In this document: positions 31,987-48,572 of the stretch, piece by piece
How the letters are laid out: each line of letters begins with the position of its first letter
How positions within the stretch are numbered: position 1 is the first letter of the stretch
DNA from: Leptospira tipperaryensis
GTDB lineage: Bacteria > Spirochaetota > Leptospiria > Leptospirales > Leptospiraceae
Length of the DNA stretch: 64,000 bases
Assembly: GCF_001729245.1 (NCBI RefSeq)
Contig: NZ_CP015218.1
Location: forward strand, 248,001 to 312,000
Direction of reading: 5' to 3'
Translations under genes and position numbers: made by a program
Notes under the pieces: model-generated
Told to the model about the DNA's origin: nothing
The model's input: only the letters and a program-made list of their open reading frames with translations
The model's database searches: none

Positions 31987-33282
31987 ATGGAGACAAAGAT
32001 AAAAAATTTCGGCGAGTGCACCGTACCAAGTCCTGCGGATTACGAATACTATACTAGCGATTCTTCCAGGCTGTTGTTCCGAACCGTTTTTCAATCCAAG
32101 GAAGATTGGAATTCTTACATAGAAAGCGGTCCCGATTTTTTTGAACAAGCCGGTCCTCGCGAAAAAATTTTTTTCCGCCCCAAAGAAGTGACCGCAGGAA
32201 TCGTAACGTGCGGCGGCCTTTGTCCGGGAATCAACGACGTGATACGAGGCATCGTCATGGAACTTTTTTATCGTTACGGAGTTTCTCGGATTCTCGGGTT
32301 TCCTTTCGGCTACCAAGGCCTTGTCAAAAAATATTCTCATAAACCGATCGAACTCACGCCGGAAAGAGTGGCGCATATCGTAGAAGAAGGAGGTTCCATG
32401 CTCGGTTCTTCCCGAGGGAATCAATCTCCGGAAGATATGGTGGACTACCTCAGTCTTTACGGAGTCAAAGTTCTCTTCTGCATCGGCGGAGACGGAACCC
32501 TTCGAGGAGCCAGAGAAATCGTTGACGAGATCGCCAAACGCGGGGAAGAAATTTCGGTCATAGGAATTCCGAAAACCATAGACAACGATATCAACTACGT
32601 CCAAAAGACATTCGGTTTTTCTACTGCGTTTTCCAAAGCGATGGAAGCGGTGGAATGCGCCCACGTTGAAGCCAAAGGAGCTCCTAACGGAATCGGTCTA
32701 GTAAAACTTATGGGAAGACACTCCGGTTTTATCGCCGTGAACGCGGCCCTTGCTTCACGAAACGTAAACTACTGCCTGATTCCCGAAGTCAACTTCGATC
32801 TCCACGGAAACGGAGCCTTCTTAGATGAACTCAAAAAAAGAATTCAAAAAAAGGGCCACGCCGTGATCATCGCCGCCGAAGGAGCGGGGCAACATTTTTT
32901 TGAAATCACGGGAGAAAGAGATCCTTCGGGGAATCTCAAACTCAAGGATATCGGAATCTTTCTCAAGGACACGATGACCGACTTTTTCAAAAAAGAAAAC
33001 ATCCCCGTGAATATCAAATACATCGATCCGAGTTATATCATCCGTTCGATTCCCGCAGACCCGGAAGACTCGGTCTTCTGCGGTTTTTTGGCTCAGAATG
33101 CGGTGCACGCGGCAATGGCTGGCAAGACGGACATGGTCGTCGGAATGTGGAACAACGTCTTTACCCATCTTCCCATCTCCGTCGCGATCCAGGAAAGAAA
33201 GGTCTTACAACCCGATCGAAGCACTCTCTGGAGATCGCTCCTCGCTTCCACGGGACAACCGGCGCACATGTTGGCGAAGTGA
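31987..33282 (+). CDS. 6-phosphofructokinase (group with Gly/Lys active-site pair)
   Basis: A 431-residue phosphofructokinase of glycolysis. Conserved stretches: [15 protein letters not shown] (about residues 74-88), FGYQGL, the phosphate-donor site GGDGTLRGA (about 162-170) and PKTIDNDI (about 196-203), and the sugar site MGRHSGF (about 240). The residues at the two specificity positions are Gly (GGDG, as in ATP enzymes) and Lys (PKTIDND, as in PPi enzymes). This mixed pair is known in the trypanosome/plant-like group, whose members use ATP, so ATP dependence is more likely than PPi. The length and the N-terminal 70 residues also fit that group. Confidence 0.9.
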   Translation: METKIKNFGECTVPSPADYEYYTSDSSRLLFRTVFQSKEDWNSYIESGPDFFEQAGPREKIFFRPKEVTAGIVTCGGLCPGINDVIRGIVMELFYRYGVSRILGFPFGYQGLVKKYSHKPIELTPERVAHIVEEGGSMLGSSRGNQSPEDMVDYLSLYGVKVLFCIGGDGTLRGAREIVDEIAKRGEEISVIGIPKTIDNDINYVQKTFGFSTAFSKAMEAVECAHVEAKGAPNGIGLVKLMGRHSGFIAVNAALASRNVNYCLIPEVNFDLHGNGAFLDELKKRIQKKGHAVIIAAEGAGQHFFEITGERDPSGNLKLKDIGIFLKDTMTDFFKKENIPVNIKYIDPSYIIRSIPADPEDSVFCGFLAQNAVHAAMAGKTDMVVGMWNNVFTHLPISVAIQERKVLQPDRSTLWRSLLASTGQPAHMLAK

Positions 33283-33351
33283 CCCTTGGAAATGCATCTT
33301 CAACGCGATATCCGTTCCGCCAAACTTTGAAGCGGCTCCAAACCTGAAAAA

Positions 33352-33366
33352 GTAGGAACTCATACA
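33352..33366 (+). repeat. 15-bp near-palindromic repeat, copy 9
   Basis: GTAGGAACTCATACA, one base from the consensus; 70 bp after the phosphofructokinase stop. Confidence 0.6.
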
Positions 33367-33423
33367 AATTGGGGATGATAAAAGGACCATTCAAATTTCG
33401 AAAAAGTCGACGAGATGTAATTT

Positions 33424-33438
33424 GTAGGAACTCATACA
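33424..33438 (+). repeat. 15-bp near-palindromic repeat, copy 10
   Basis: GTAGGAACTCATACA, identical to copy 9 and 72 bp after it, so the pair shares a private variant. Confidence 0.6.
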
Positions 33439-33628
33439 GCTATATTAGAATTTTATAAAATTTCTTTCTTTCGAAGTTCAGGGAAAGTCTTTTGAGAAAA
33501 GCGAATGCGTCAGCGATGGGGAGGGCCGCGTAAGCGGTCCCGAGCGAATATTAGAATATTATATTTCTTTTAAAAAATCGAGTGAGCGAGGGATGAGTCG
33601 CTTTGCGACGAACCCGGACCAAGCGCGG

Positions 33629-33652
33629 TCCTTCCGATTCCTATCGGAAGGA
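33629..33652. terminator. Strong hairpin, possible terminator
   Basis: A 10-bp perfect stem (TCCTTCCGAT with ATCGGAAGGA) closed by a 4-nt loop, between two convergent genes. It lacks a T-run on either side, so the terminator call rests only on position and stability. Confidence 0.35.
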
Positions 33653-33786
33653 GACGCCCAAACTTTCCTCCGGGTACTACTTTCCCTGTTCAAAGCGAAC
33701 TTCCGGATCGGATGATTTCGATATTGTAAGAAAAAAATTTTTATTCGAAGTCATTCTTTGCTTTCTTACAAAGAATATTTTTCTTT

Positions 33787-35535
<1,749 letters not shown>

Positions 35536-35822
35536 AAAGGGGGTTAACGGACCATTCTAAAGGAAGAATTGAATCATTGGACACAAGAAAGATTTCCCTG
35601 TCAAGGAGTTTCATTAACAATTCAAGGGAGCCAAAATTGCAAAAAAAATCTCAACTTATCAATTTTTTGATTCTCCAGAGAAGTTTCAAAACGTCGTGAA
35701 CAAAAGATTTTTTATTTTCTTCTCCACTTCTTCCAAGAATCAAAGAGGAAAATTCTACCTCAAAAAGGTTTTTTGAAAAGAATCCATCTTTCCAAAAAAA
35801 TAAAATCGAAAACGAAAAGGGT

Positions 35823-36695
<873 letters not shown>

Positions 36696-36774
36696 GAGAA
36701 ACAGAGAATTCCTTGTGCCGATCTCTGTCATCCTAGAAATACGGGATAGAAGTTAGAATGGAGATTCAAGAAGA

Positions 36775-37530
36775 GTGTCTGTAACAAAGAAAGAATCCGA
36801 AAATAAAAAGAATGTAATCCTCACCGGAGGATCCGGCGGCTTGGGAAGGGCGATCGTTGCTTTACTCGTTTCAGAAGGTTACTCCGTAACAAATTTGGAT
36901 CTTCAAGCCCCGAAGGATCTTCTTTCCGGAGAATTTTTTATTCCAACGGATCTTACAAAAGACACTGAACTTTTTTCTTCTCTGGAAATGTGGAAGACAC
37001 AGATAACTTCTGAAAATCATATTCCTTACGGCTTTATTCATTGTGCCGGTTACGGCGGCCCGTATCACAAGATCACGGAAGTGAGTCAGGAAGAATGGGA
37101 CCGAATCTTTTCGGTAAATATTCGCTCCGCGTTTCAGATCACAAAATGGCTTTTACCTATATTCATAAATTTGAATTTAGGTAGGCTTCTGTTTGTAGCT
37201 TCTTCTTTGTCTCTTAAGGGGTCCGCTAACTCGGTCGCATATTCTTCTTCTAAACACGCTTTGATCGGTTTTGTAAGATCTCTCGCCGATGAGTGGGGGC
37301 CTCTCGGTATTACGATCAATGCCGTGAGCCCGGGTTATATGGAAACGAGTATGGGTATCCAGGAAGATCAAGTGGATGGTCATCGGAAGAAAATTTTAGA
37401 GATAACTCCTTCTAAAAAAATCGCTGATCCTCTTGAGATCGCGAGAGTGATTCTCTTTTTGTTAAATCCGGATTCGGGTTATATCAATGGAGCGAACTGG
37501 GCAGCGGATGGGGGGATCACTGCGGTTTAG
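36775..37530 (+). CDS. Short-chain dehydrogenase/reductase
   Basis: A 251-residue classical SDR. The NAD(P) motif is GGSGGLGRA (about residues 18-26), the structural motif is HCAGYGG (NNAG variant, about 88-94), and the catalytic residues are Ser in VASSLSL, then [11 protein letters not shown] (Tyr and Lys at about 158 and 162). The end [14 protein letters not shown] matches the family. The substrate is unknown. The start is GTG 36775; a nearby ATG is out of frame, and GGAG lies about 12 nt upstream. Divergent from argB across about 80 bp. Confidence 0.88.
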   Translation: MSVTKKESENKKNVILTGGSGGLGRAIVALLVSEGYSVTNLDLQAPKDLLSGEFFIPTDLTKDTELFSSLEMWKTQITSENHIPYGFIHCAGYGGPYHKITEVSQEEWDRIFSVNIRSAFQITKWLLPIFINLNLGRLLFVASSLSLKGSANSVAYSSSKHALIGFVRSLADEWGPLGITINAVSPGYMETSMGIQEDQVDGHRKKILEITPSKKIADPLEIARVILFLLNPDSGYINGANWAADGGITAV

Positions 37531-37609
37531 GGGTGGGGGGTTTTGCCTCCGTTGTTTTCGGAGGAGATTTGTCTTTTGTTCTGGGGTTGGACGGTCGAAT
37601 TTTTGGTTT

Positions 37610-38146
37610 TTATGTTTGGGTTTTCTCGAATTCGAACGTGTATCTTCCGAAAAGCGGATTGGGTTCGAATTCTAATTCCCTGGAAATGAGATTTTGTCGT
37701 AAATCTAAGGTCCAGATCATTCTGTAAGTCCCATGAAACCTAGGAACTCCTTGGTTCAAAGTTTCCACAATAGAATCCCCGACTCCAACATCATCCAACC
37801 AAAGCAAATAATTAAAAAGATAACACCTCGAAACCCCGTGCGCTGCGGCAAGCGCTCCCAAAACAGCCCAAGCTCCGGTGTTCACTCGAATACTCATCTT
37901 CTTCATTTTCCCGACGCCCCGATTGTATTTAACCTTCCCCGCTCTCCAGTGCAATCGCCTCAGGCAACTCACATACTTCGTATACCTTCGCAACAAATAA
38001 GGAAGTTTTCTCCGAAGAACCTTCTTTTCTTCCGGACTAAGCTCATCCCAATAGGAAAGGGGAATTAAGATCGAATCGGTTCCCATCTGACCTTCGATCA
38101 ACGCAGATTGAATTTTTCTCTCAGAACTGAACGATAGAGTTTCCAT
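37610..38146 (-). CDS. DUF1564 family protein, second copy
   Basis: A 178-residue paralogue of the protein at 23113. It has the longer form of the family: an N-terminal part with LSPEEKKVLRRKLPYLLRRY (about 36-55) and the core MKKMSIRVNTGAWAVL (about 80-95) followed by HGVSRCYLFNYLLWLD (about 102-117). The core again reads as strand-helix-turn-helix, the plan of a ribbon-helix-helix DNA-binding protein. The ATG is at 38146; the gene is isolated and convergent with the SDR gene. Function unknown; DNA binding is inference. Confidence 0.75.
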   Translation of the reverse strand: METLSFSSERKIQSALIEGQMGTDSILIPLSYWDELSPEEKKVLRRKLPYLLRRYTKYVSCLRRLHWRAGKVKYNRGVGKMKKMSIRVNTGAWAVLGALAAAHGVSRCYLFNYLLWLDDVGVGDSIVETLNQGVPRFHGTYRMIWTLDLRQNLISRELEFEPNPLFGRYTFEFEKTQT

Positions 38147-38446
38147 ACATCTCTCTCGGTTCCTTCTCTGATCACCTTCGTGATAGATTTTGGGAAAGAA
38201 TTTAAGAATTAATAATATTTTTTGGAAAATCGATCAGGAAAGGAAATCATCGATTCTAAAATTCTAAAAATAAGCTGAGAATAGGTAACTCAAATCTCTC
38301 AGAGAAGAAAATCAAAGAAGAATGAAAAACAAACATCCTCAATAAAATATTGAGCGCAAAGAGGACCACACAAATCAATCGACTTCGTTCAGCCCAATAA
38401 AGTTTCTTTCAAGCTTCAAGCCCACAACTGTCACCATTAAAAACAT
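38147..38446. other. 300-bp AT-rich gap
   Basis: No gene is supported. Only small hairpins are visible: ATCAC/GTGAT near 38171 and CTCAATA/TATTGAG with a 3-nt loop at 38338-38354. Nothing else stands out. Confidence 0.5.
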
Positions 38447-40168
<1,722 letters not shown>

Positions 40169-40648
40169 TCATTTACCGCTTGCTTTGGAAATCTCCTGGA
40201 GAGTTTCTTCCACCGTGGTCGTCGGGTCAACTTTTCTCCAAACCTTTTGTATTTTCCCATCCGGAGAAATCAAAAAAGAATCCCTAGAAAGACCTTTAAA
40301 AACTCTTCCTTTCCATTCTTGATCTCCATAAACTCCCAGCGCTTCGCTCAGAGAATGGTTGGGATCGGATAACAGAGGAAAGTTTAAAGAATACTTTTGA
40401 ATAAAATTCTCATGAGATCCGAGGTCGTCCAAGCTTACGCCGTAGACTTTCGCTCCGATCTTTTTAAATTCTCCGATATTATCTCTATAACTACAGGCTT
40501 GTTTTGTACAACCCGGGGTATCATCTTTCGGATAAAAATAAAGTAGGGTCCAAGAACCGGCGATGTCCTCCGGTAGTTTCACACTTTTTCCTTCGGTACT
40601 TTCCAAACTGATTGCGGGAAGAGACGTTCCTAATGTTGGATCTGACAT
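40169..40648 (-). CDS. bcp: Thiol peroxidase, Bcp type peroxiredoxin
   Basis: A 159-residue peroxiredoxin that reduces peroxides with thioredoxin as donor. The active site DDTPGCTKQACSYRD has the peroxidatic Cys (about 47) and the resolving Cys five residues later (about 52), as in two-Cys Bcp proteins. The end (TTVEETLQEISKAS) is normal. GAGGAAA precedes the ATG. It is the first gene of a two-gene operon with the M61 peptidase, which starts right at its stop. Confidence 0.93.
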   Translation of the reverse strand: MSDPTLGTSLPAISLESTEGKSVKLPEDIAGSWTLLYFYPKDDTPGCTKQACSYRDNIGEFKKIGAKVYGVSLDDLGSHENFIQKYSLNFPLLSDPNHSLSEALGVYGDQEWKGRVFKGLSRDSFLISPDGKIQKVWRKVDPTTTVEETLQEISKASGK

Positions 40649-40855
40649 TCAAATTTCCTCATCGAATTGTATCGCTCCGGAGATCCGGATACGTGAAATA
40701 ATATTAGAATCGGAGGACTTGCAACCGCTTTTCAAAACGGATGGCAAGAATTGAAACGAATCCGGAATAAAAATGTTGAAAATTCCACAATCTAAACTTC
40801 TAATCCCTATACTTCACCGAGAAACAAACAATTTCTCCAAACGGAAAAACCGACT

Positions 40856-43033
40856 TTGAAAACGATTCTATTCTTCCTCTTTGTATTCCTTCCTACATTT
40901 CTCTCTTCTGAAACACAAGAAAACTGGAAACCGATCGATCTCAGAACCGGCACTTGGTACGCCGTAGAAGGTTTTCAAGAAAAGAATCTCCGTGGACTCG
41001 ACCCCGTTTCCAACGAAGTAAAAAAGATCACTTCGTTCCCGATCGTAATGAATGAAATTTTTGAAGTTCCGATCGGAGAAGGTTTGAAAGAATATACTTT
41101 GCAGACAAGTTTTTCTTCGGAAGGCGATCTTCAACAAACCAAGATCTACAAACCGATTTTTCTCTATTTGGAATCGATCGGAGAAAACTGGGAAATCTAT
41201 TTGAACGGATATTCTCTGAGTAAAGAAATCCACCTGGATCCTTCCGGAAAAGAAATGCTCGTAAGAAGAACGATTCGAAATTTTCGTTTGCCTATTGATT
41301 CCAGTCTTTTGAAAAAAGGGGAGAATATTCTCACGTTTCATTTGATCGGAGATTCTCCAGCCACCGCTCTTTCTAAAAATTTGGATCTCGGCTTTTATAT
41401 CGACGGAGATTATTCCATCACAGCGGAACAAAAACTTTCCGGAGATATTTCAACCCTCGTCAATCTCTGTCTCAATACGATTTATATCTTTTTCGGTTTG
41501 TATCATCTTCTCATCTATGCAAAAAGAAGGGAGGATCGTTATAACGTCTACTTCGGTTTTTTTAGCGTTTTTATGGCCTTATATTCTCTTTCGCGTTCCA
41601 CCTACGCCTTTGAAACGATTCACGATACTACATGGATTACAAGAATTGAATATGCTTCCGTGACCTTGCTCGCGCCGTTGTTCTTATTGTTTATGCAGGA
41701 TTATTTTTACGGAAGAGCCAAGTTTTCAAGAGTCCTCTTCGGGTTTTTTATCTTTAATCTTGGGATTGCGATCGTCACTCTTCTCGAACCTTTCCGTTAT
41801 ACGATGACAAGTTTAAGAATCTGGCAATTCTCGATTCTTCCGACTCTCGTCTATCTTCTTTATTTTATGGGGAAGGCCGTTTATCTCCGAAAGAAAGACG
41901 CGACCGTTATGGCCGCGAGTATATTCACCGTCGTGTTTATCGCCGTCTACGACGTGATAGATTCTATGTTTTTTCAATCGGGGTTTCGATTTACCCACTT
42001 CGCCTATTTTTTCTTTGTAGTAGCTCTTACAACGATTCTTGCGAATCGATTCATCTCCTTGTATCGTCAATCCGAGGATCTGAACATCGAACTCAGTCAA
42101 CAGAAACTCGAACTCGCGAGACAGAAGAATGCGTTCTTCCGTTTTGTTCCGGTTCAATTCTTAAACGTTCTCGGAAAAGATTCTGCGGTCGAAGTCAACC
42201 TAGGAGATTCCGTTCTCAAAGAGATGAGCGTTCTTTTTACTGACATTCGTTCGTTTACAACGATCTCCGAGCAGATGACTCCGGAAGAAAACTTCAAATT
42301 CATCAACGACTATCTCGCGAGTATGGAACCGGTAATTCAAAGACACGAAGGTTTTGTGGATAAGTTTATGGGAGACGGAATTCTCGCCCTTTTTTCCGGA
42401 GAAGGGGAAGCGATGAACGTTAGTCTTCACGGAAAAACCTCGGCTGATAAGGCGATTCTTGCCGCGATCGAAATGAAAAAGCGAGTTCAGACGATCAACG
42501 CGGAAGCAAAGGATTCTTCTCATTTTAAAGGACTCAAAATCGGAATCGGGATCAACACCGGGAATCTTATGCTAGGGACCGTGGGAAGCCGTTCCAGACT
42601 CGATACAACCGTAATCGGAGATACGGTGAACGTCGCTTCTCGTCTGGAAAGTTTGACCAATCTTTATCGCGCGGACATTCTCATTACAAAGAATACACTT
42701 TCTTCGATGACGATCGCCGATGGACTCGCGATCCGTGAAATCGATTCCGTAGTGGTCAAAGGAAAGACCGATCCGATCATCATCTATGAAGTCTACGAAG
42801 CGGACGCGCCTCATATCCGCAAACTCAAGGATACGACCTTACCTCTGATCACGAGAGGAATCATTCTCTACAAAGTGGCGGACTTTCAAGAAGCCTTGAT
42901 TAATTTCGAACAAGCTCTCAAAGTATATCCGGAAGATATCGTTTCCATTCTCTATCGGAAACGTTGTCAGGAATATATCGCGATTCCTCCGCTCGGAAAT
43001 TGGATCGGCGTTCAACACCTTCTCGAAAAGTAA
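40856..43033 (+). CDS. 7TM-DISM receptor adenylate cyclase
   Basis: A 725-residue receptor. A signal peptide (about residues 1-20) precedes a periplasmic 7TMR-DISM domain (about 25-195), seven hydrophobic helices (about 200-400), a coiled linker (LSQQKLELARQKN) and a class III cyclase domain (about 445-635). The metal Asp residues are in LFTDIRSFT (about 461) and FMGDGILALF (about 503); the Lys of DKFMGD and the Asp of IGDTVN point to ATP, and VNVASRLE has the transition-state residues. A short TPR-like tail follows. It should make cAMP on sensing a periplasmic signal. The start is TTG 40856 with only a weak ribosome site. Confidence 0.9.
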   Translation: MKTILFFLFVFLPTFLSSETQENWKPIDLRTGTWYAVEGFQEKNLRGLDPVSNEVKKITSFPIVMNEIFEVPIGEGLKEYTLQTSFSSEGDLQQTKIYKPIFLYLESIGENWEIYLNGYSLSKEIHLDPSGKEMLVRRTIRNFRLPIDSSLLKKGENILTFHLIGDSPATALSKNLDLGFYIDGDYSITAEQKLSGDISTLVNLCLNTIYIFFGLYHLLIYAKRREDRYNVYFGFFSVFMALYSLSRSTYAFETIHDTTWITRIEYASVTLLAPLFLLFMQDYFYGRAKFSRVLFGFFIFNLGIAIVTLLEPFRYTMTSLRIWQFSILPTLVYLLYFMGKAVYLRKKDATVMAASIFTVVFIAVYDVIDSMFFQSGFRFTHFAYFFFVVALTTILANRFISLYRQSEDLNIELSQQKLELARQKNAFFRFVPVQFLNVLGKDSAVEVNLGDSVLKEMSVLFTDIRSFTTISEQMTPEENFKFINDYLASMEPVIQRHEGFVDKFMGDGILALFSGEGEAMNVSLHGKTSADKAILAAIEMKKRVQTINAEAKDSSHFKGLKIGIGINTGNLMLGTVGSRSRLDTTVIGDTVNVASRLESLTNLYRADILITKNTLSSMTIADGLAIREIDSVVVKGKTDPIIIYEVYEADAPHIRKLKDTTLPLITRGIILYKVADFQEALINFEQALKVYPEDIVSILYRKRCQEYIAIPPLGNWIGVQHLLEK

Positions 43034-43126
43034 TTTCTAACCAGCCAAACAATCGTTGCCAAAGCCAATTCTTCCTGGAAGATTGGTTTCTGATAATTTA
43101 CAGATTGCAAAGGAAACCTGGTACAA

Positions 43127-43495
43127 ATGATACCCTACACCGTCTATAAAATGATCCATATCTTTGGGATTCTTCTTCTCTTTACCGCATTGGGAGGAGT
43201 CACCATGCACGTGTTGAACGGAGGAAGTAAAGAATTCTCCAATCGCAAATTCGTCGGAATCACACACGGGATCGGACTCTTTTTGATCTTACTCGGCGGT
43301 TTTGGAATGCTCGCGAGACTTGGAATCCTCTGGCCTTGGCCGGGTTGGGTGATCGCGAAGTTTGCGATCTGGCTTGCTTACGGCGGACTTCTCACGGTAG
43401 TTTATAAAAAACCGTCTTTAGCGAAGGTGTTTTGGTTCGGATTCCCTCTCTTAGGAGTTGTCGTATCCTACATTGTTCTCTACAAACCTTTCTGA
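43127..43495 (+). CDS. Four-helix integral membrane protein
   Basis: A 122-residue inner-membrane protein with four hydrophobic helices (about 3-26, 44-64, 71-94 and 101-120) and a conserved-looking VYKMIHIFGILLLF start. The His in the first helix and the GITHGIGLFLILLGGFGML segment recall small b-type or SirB2-like membrane proteins, but no family can be named with confidence. It is followed 56 bp later by the metallo-beta-lactamase-fold gene and may share its mRNA. Confidence 0.7.
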   Translation: MIPYTVYKMIHIFGILLLFTALGGVTMHVLNGGSKEFSNRKFVGITHGIGLFLILLGGFGMLARLGILWPWPGWVIAKFAIWLAYGGLLTVVYKKPSLAKVFWFGFPLLGVVVSYIVLYKPF

Positions 43496-43551
43496 TCTAC
43501 TTTCAAAATCTGAAGAATTAAGATACATTCGGTATCGAGGAAACAAAAGAG

Positions 43552-44655
<1,104 letters not shown>

Positions 44656-44667
44656 GGAAAAACGAAT

Positions 44668-45474
44668 ATGATTCTTTTCATCACCGGCTGCGCCGGCGGG
44701 CTCGGAAAAAAATTAGCGGAAGACGCATTCGCGGCGGGACATTCCATTCTGATCACGGACATCAACGAGAAAGAACTCAAAAAATTCTCAGCTCCCTGGA
44801 AGAATGAAAAAGAAAGGGTTCTCGTTTCCAAGTTAGACGTCACATCTCCATCCGACTGGAAAAAAGTCATGGACCTCGCGTATAAAAAATGGGGAAGAAT
44901 CGACGCACTCTTAAACGTAGCGGGTTATCTTCTTCCGGGTTATATCTACGAAGTCCCCGCGGCTCAAATCGATCGTCACATGGACATCAACGCAAAAGGT
45001 GTGATGTATGGGACCAGAGAAGCCGCGGTGAGAATGGTCGCTGCCAAAGCGGGTCATATCGTAAATATCGCTTCTCTCGCCGGCGTCGCTCCGATTATGG
45101 GAATCGCTCTTTATTCCACTTCTAAATTTGCGGTTCGTGGATTTTCCTTAGCGATCGCGCAAGAACTCAAAGAGAAGAACGTTTTTGTTACGGTTGTTTG
45201 TCCGGACGCGATCAAAACTCCTATGTTGGATCTTCAGAAAGACTATGAACAAGCATCTATGACGTTTTCGGGAGACAAGGTTTTAACGGTAGAAGAAGTT
45301 TCGAAGATCATCCTTGGAAGAGTTCTATCCAAAAAACCTCTGGAAGTTTTAATCCCTGGAAGCAGAGGAATTCTTGCAAAAATCGCAAACCTATTTCCCG
45401 CAATCAGCGCTTACCTCGGGCCGATTCTTCGAAAAAAAGGTCTAAGGAAACAGTCAGCTTACAAAAAAGGATAA
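44668..45474 (+). CDS. Short-chain dehydrogenase/reductase
   Basis: A 268-residue SDR. NAD(P) motif TGCAGGLGKK (about residues 6-15), NVAGYLLPG in the NNAG position (about 88), and catalytic Ser in NIASLAG with YSTSKFAVRGF (Tyr about 151, Lys about 155). The C-terminal tail is longer than in soluble SDRs and has a hydrophobic stretch (about 235-255), suggesting membrane attachment. Substrate unknown, possibly a lipid. It follows the metallo-beta-lactamase-fold gene by 12 bp. Confidence 0.9.
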   Translation: MILFITGCAGGLGKKLAEDAFAAGHSILITDINEKELKKFSAPWKNEKERVLVSKLDVTSPSDWKKVMDLAYKKWGRIDALLNVAGYLLPGYIYEVPAAQIDRHMDINAKGVMYGTREAAVRMVAAKAGHIVNIASLAGVAPIMGIALYSTSKFAVRGFSLAIAQELKEKNVFVTVVCPDAIKTPMLDLQKDYEQASMTFSGDKVLTVEEVSKIILGRVLSKKPLEVLIPGSRGILAKIANLFPAISAYLGPILRKKGLRKQSAYKKG

Positions 45475-45602
45475 GGGAATTTTAGAATCACTTTTTTAGA
45501 ATCGTACATACGATTCTATCCTAAACGTTACAAGAGAACGACTCTTCCTGAGGGTTGTTCGCAAAATAGACGTTAGGTGAAGAATTCTTCCCGGACTGTT
45601 TC

Positions 45603-47028
45603 ATGGAAATATCAAAATCGATTCCCGCACGCGTTATGGCGGGATACGCGGCGGCCGAAGTTGGGATCACCGCCGTAGAAGTTTTAGCTCAGATCTATCT
45701 TTTAGAATTTTTTGTCACTGCAGTAGGTCTCCGAGCCTCCCTCGCAGGACTGGCTCTGGCGGTCGCCGTTTTCTGGGACGCAATCTCGGATCCGCTCATG
45801 GGTTATCTTTCCGATCATACAAAAACGAAGATGGGAAAAAGAAGACCTTACATCTTGAGCGGGGGAATTCTTCTCGCGTTTTCGGTTTTTATAATGTTTT
45901 CTCCTCCTTCCTTGGAAACTCAAACACAGAAGTTCTTTTTTCTTCTGTTCGTTTATCTTTTAGTGAACACTTCGATGACGATTCTCGCGGTTCCGCATAT
46001 CGCACTCGGGGGAGAAATGACCTTTGTTCCGACCGAGAGAACCCGGATCTTCGGATGGAGATTCTTTTTTAGTAATATAGGTTTTATTCTCGTTTTGATT
46101 CTTCCTTCCTTTTATTCCGCTTTGTTTCCAAACGAAAACGAAGTCGCAAGACTTTTGATTACGAGAAATTATACTTCTCTAACGATCGCGGGCATTCTTA
46201 TCCTGACTTCGTTTATCTCTTTTTTTGCAACTTTGGGAAAAGACAAATCGGAAGAATCCACACTTCCGCAGAATCCGAATCGAAGACAAGAGGTTTCCCT
46301 CGGACATTCTTGGTTTTCAAAAATCACTTCCGTTTTTAAGAATCGATATTTTTTACCTCTGATTCTCGCGTTTATCGTAGCGACCTTCGGAAGGACATTC
46401 AATTCTTCGATCGTAAATCTATATTATAAATATAGAATTCTTTTAACCGAAGCCGAAATCGGATTGATGATTCTTCTTCCCTTTGTTGTCTGTTTGATTT
46501 TATCGATTCTTCTCTGGGTTTATCTTTCCAATCGGTTCGGTAAAAAATGGCCCGCGTTCTGGGGAGTTCTTCTCTTGGGAATTATGACCGTAGTCGTTTA
46601 TCCTCTTTTTCCGGAAAGGGGAATTCTCCCGATTTTATTTGCCGCGGTCTTCGGCGGATTTTTTGCGGGGGCCGTTTTGCTTTTTGATTCTTTGGTTGCA
46701 GACATCGTAGACTACGACGAACTCAAGACCGGAGAAAAAAGAGAAGGGTGGTTCTTTGGACTTTGGAAGATGGCGACCAAGGTCGCGAGGGCGCTCGGTT
46801 TAGGCTTTGGTGGAATTCTTCTGAGTGGAATCGGTTATCAAGAAGGATCCGTGGATCAAATCCCTGAATTAGGATTTCGTCTTTCGATTCTTTTCGGACC
46901 CGTAGTCGGAAGTTTTTTTATTTTGGGCGCTTTGATCTTCCTTCTGATGCCGCTCACAAAAGAACGACACCAAAGAATCCAAAGTCTTCTTTTGAAAAGA
47001 AGGGAAACTCGAAAGAAAAGATTCTCGC

Positions 47029-47042
<14 letters not shown>
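45603..47042 (+). CDS. MFS transporter, sugar:cation symporter (GPH) type
   Basis: A 479-residue inner-membrane protein with about 12 helices. Hallmarks of the glycoside-pentoside-hexuronide group are [27 protein letters not shown] (split, about residues 60-85), where the Asp pair and the G-K-R-R-P motif lie, and [19 protein letters not shown] in the second half (about 362-380). Members carry sugars or lipids such as lyso-phospholipids with Na+ or H+. Substrate unknown. The 3' end overlaps the convergent recombinase gene by 14 bp. Confidence 0.88.
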
Positions 47043-47925
<883 letters not shown>

Positions 47926-48036
47926 CTCTCTTTCCTGCCAAATCTGTGTTAAACTCGTTAGACGTCATTCCACAGATTCCTATTCTTTTTAGTAGCTTTG
48001 AAAAAAAGAAATCAAATATTTCCAAATTGTGTCAAT

Positions 48037-48572
48037 TCAATAATCGATTTTCTGAAGAATTCTGTCACAAATCTCTTCGACCTTCAAATCATCTATCTGC
48101 AGATAGTGATCGGAAAGGGCCTCATAGTGAGGAAGACGAGATTCTAAGATGTTTTTGTATGAGGCAAGAGCGCTGAGAGCCGGTCGGGTCGGGTCGTTTT
48201 GAATCTTTTCTACGAGAACTTCCGTCGAACGGGAAAGTCCGAAAATTGTGGCAATGGATTTTAAGAGTTCCGTCTTTCTCTGACTCAGAATTTCCTTTCC
48301 TTTCGAATCCAAGTCGAAAAGAATTCCGCCGCCACAGTCCAAAATGATTCCATCCGCCGCTTTTAGTTTTTCTAAAATTTGAAACTCGAGTTCTCGAAAC
48401 GGTCTCCAATCTCCTTCCTTTCTCCGTATGAACTCCGGAATTGAAATTCCTCCGATTTCATAGACGGCGATCATATCCGTCGAAACCACCGGCATTCCCG
48501 TGATCTTGGATAATTTTCGAGAGATCTTAGATTTACCGACCCCTCTTGGGCCGATCAAAGCGAAATTTTTTT

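Larger units (their letters stand above)
33283..33786. other. 504-bp gene-free stretch with serial hairpins
   Basis: Two repeat copies lie near the phosphofructokinase end. From 33523 to 33652 there are four stem-loops in a row: GGGCCGC/GCGGTCC (33523-33540, one G-T pair), GTCGC/GCGAC (33597-33609), GGACC/GGTCC (33616-33631) and a 10-bp perfect stem TCCTTCCGAT/ATCGGAAGGA with a 4-nt loop (33629-33652). The block is GC-rich in an AT-rich gap. No coding frame or ribosome site is convincing. It could be a structured RNA or the remnant of a repeated element. Confidence 0.45.

Noticed and set aside
31963..32664. 233-residue minus-strand open frame opposite the phosphofructokinase gene
   Set aside because: It is the antisense of a strongly conserved gene, has no family-like pattern and is rich in His, Arg and Phe, as antisense frames often are.
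37735..37755. CCTAGGAACTCCTTGG as a repeat copy inside the second DUF1564 gene
   Set aside because: Only the centre matches and both ends differ from the consensus.
40868..41431. 187-residue minus-strand frame opposite the 7TM adenylate cyclase
   Set aside because: Shadow of a well-supported gene; composition is that of an antisense frame.
42010..42035. GTAGTAGCTCTTACAACG as a repeat copy
   Set aside because: It codes for an ordinary membrane-helix segment of the cyclase (VVALTT) and lacks the GTAGGA arm; chance is the simpler reading.
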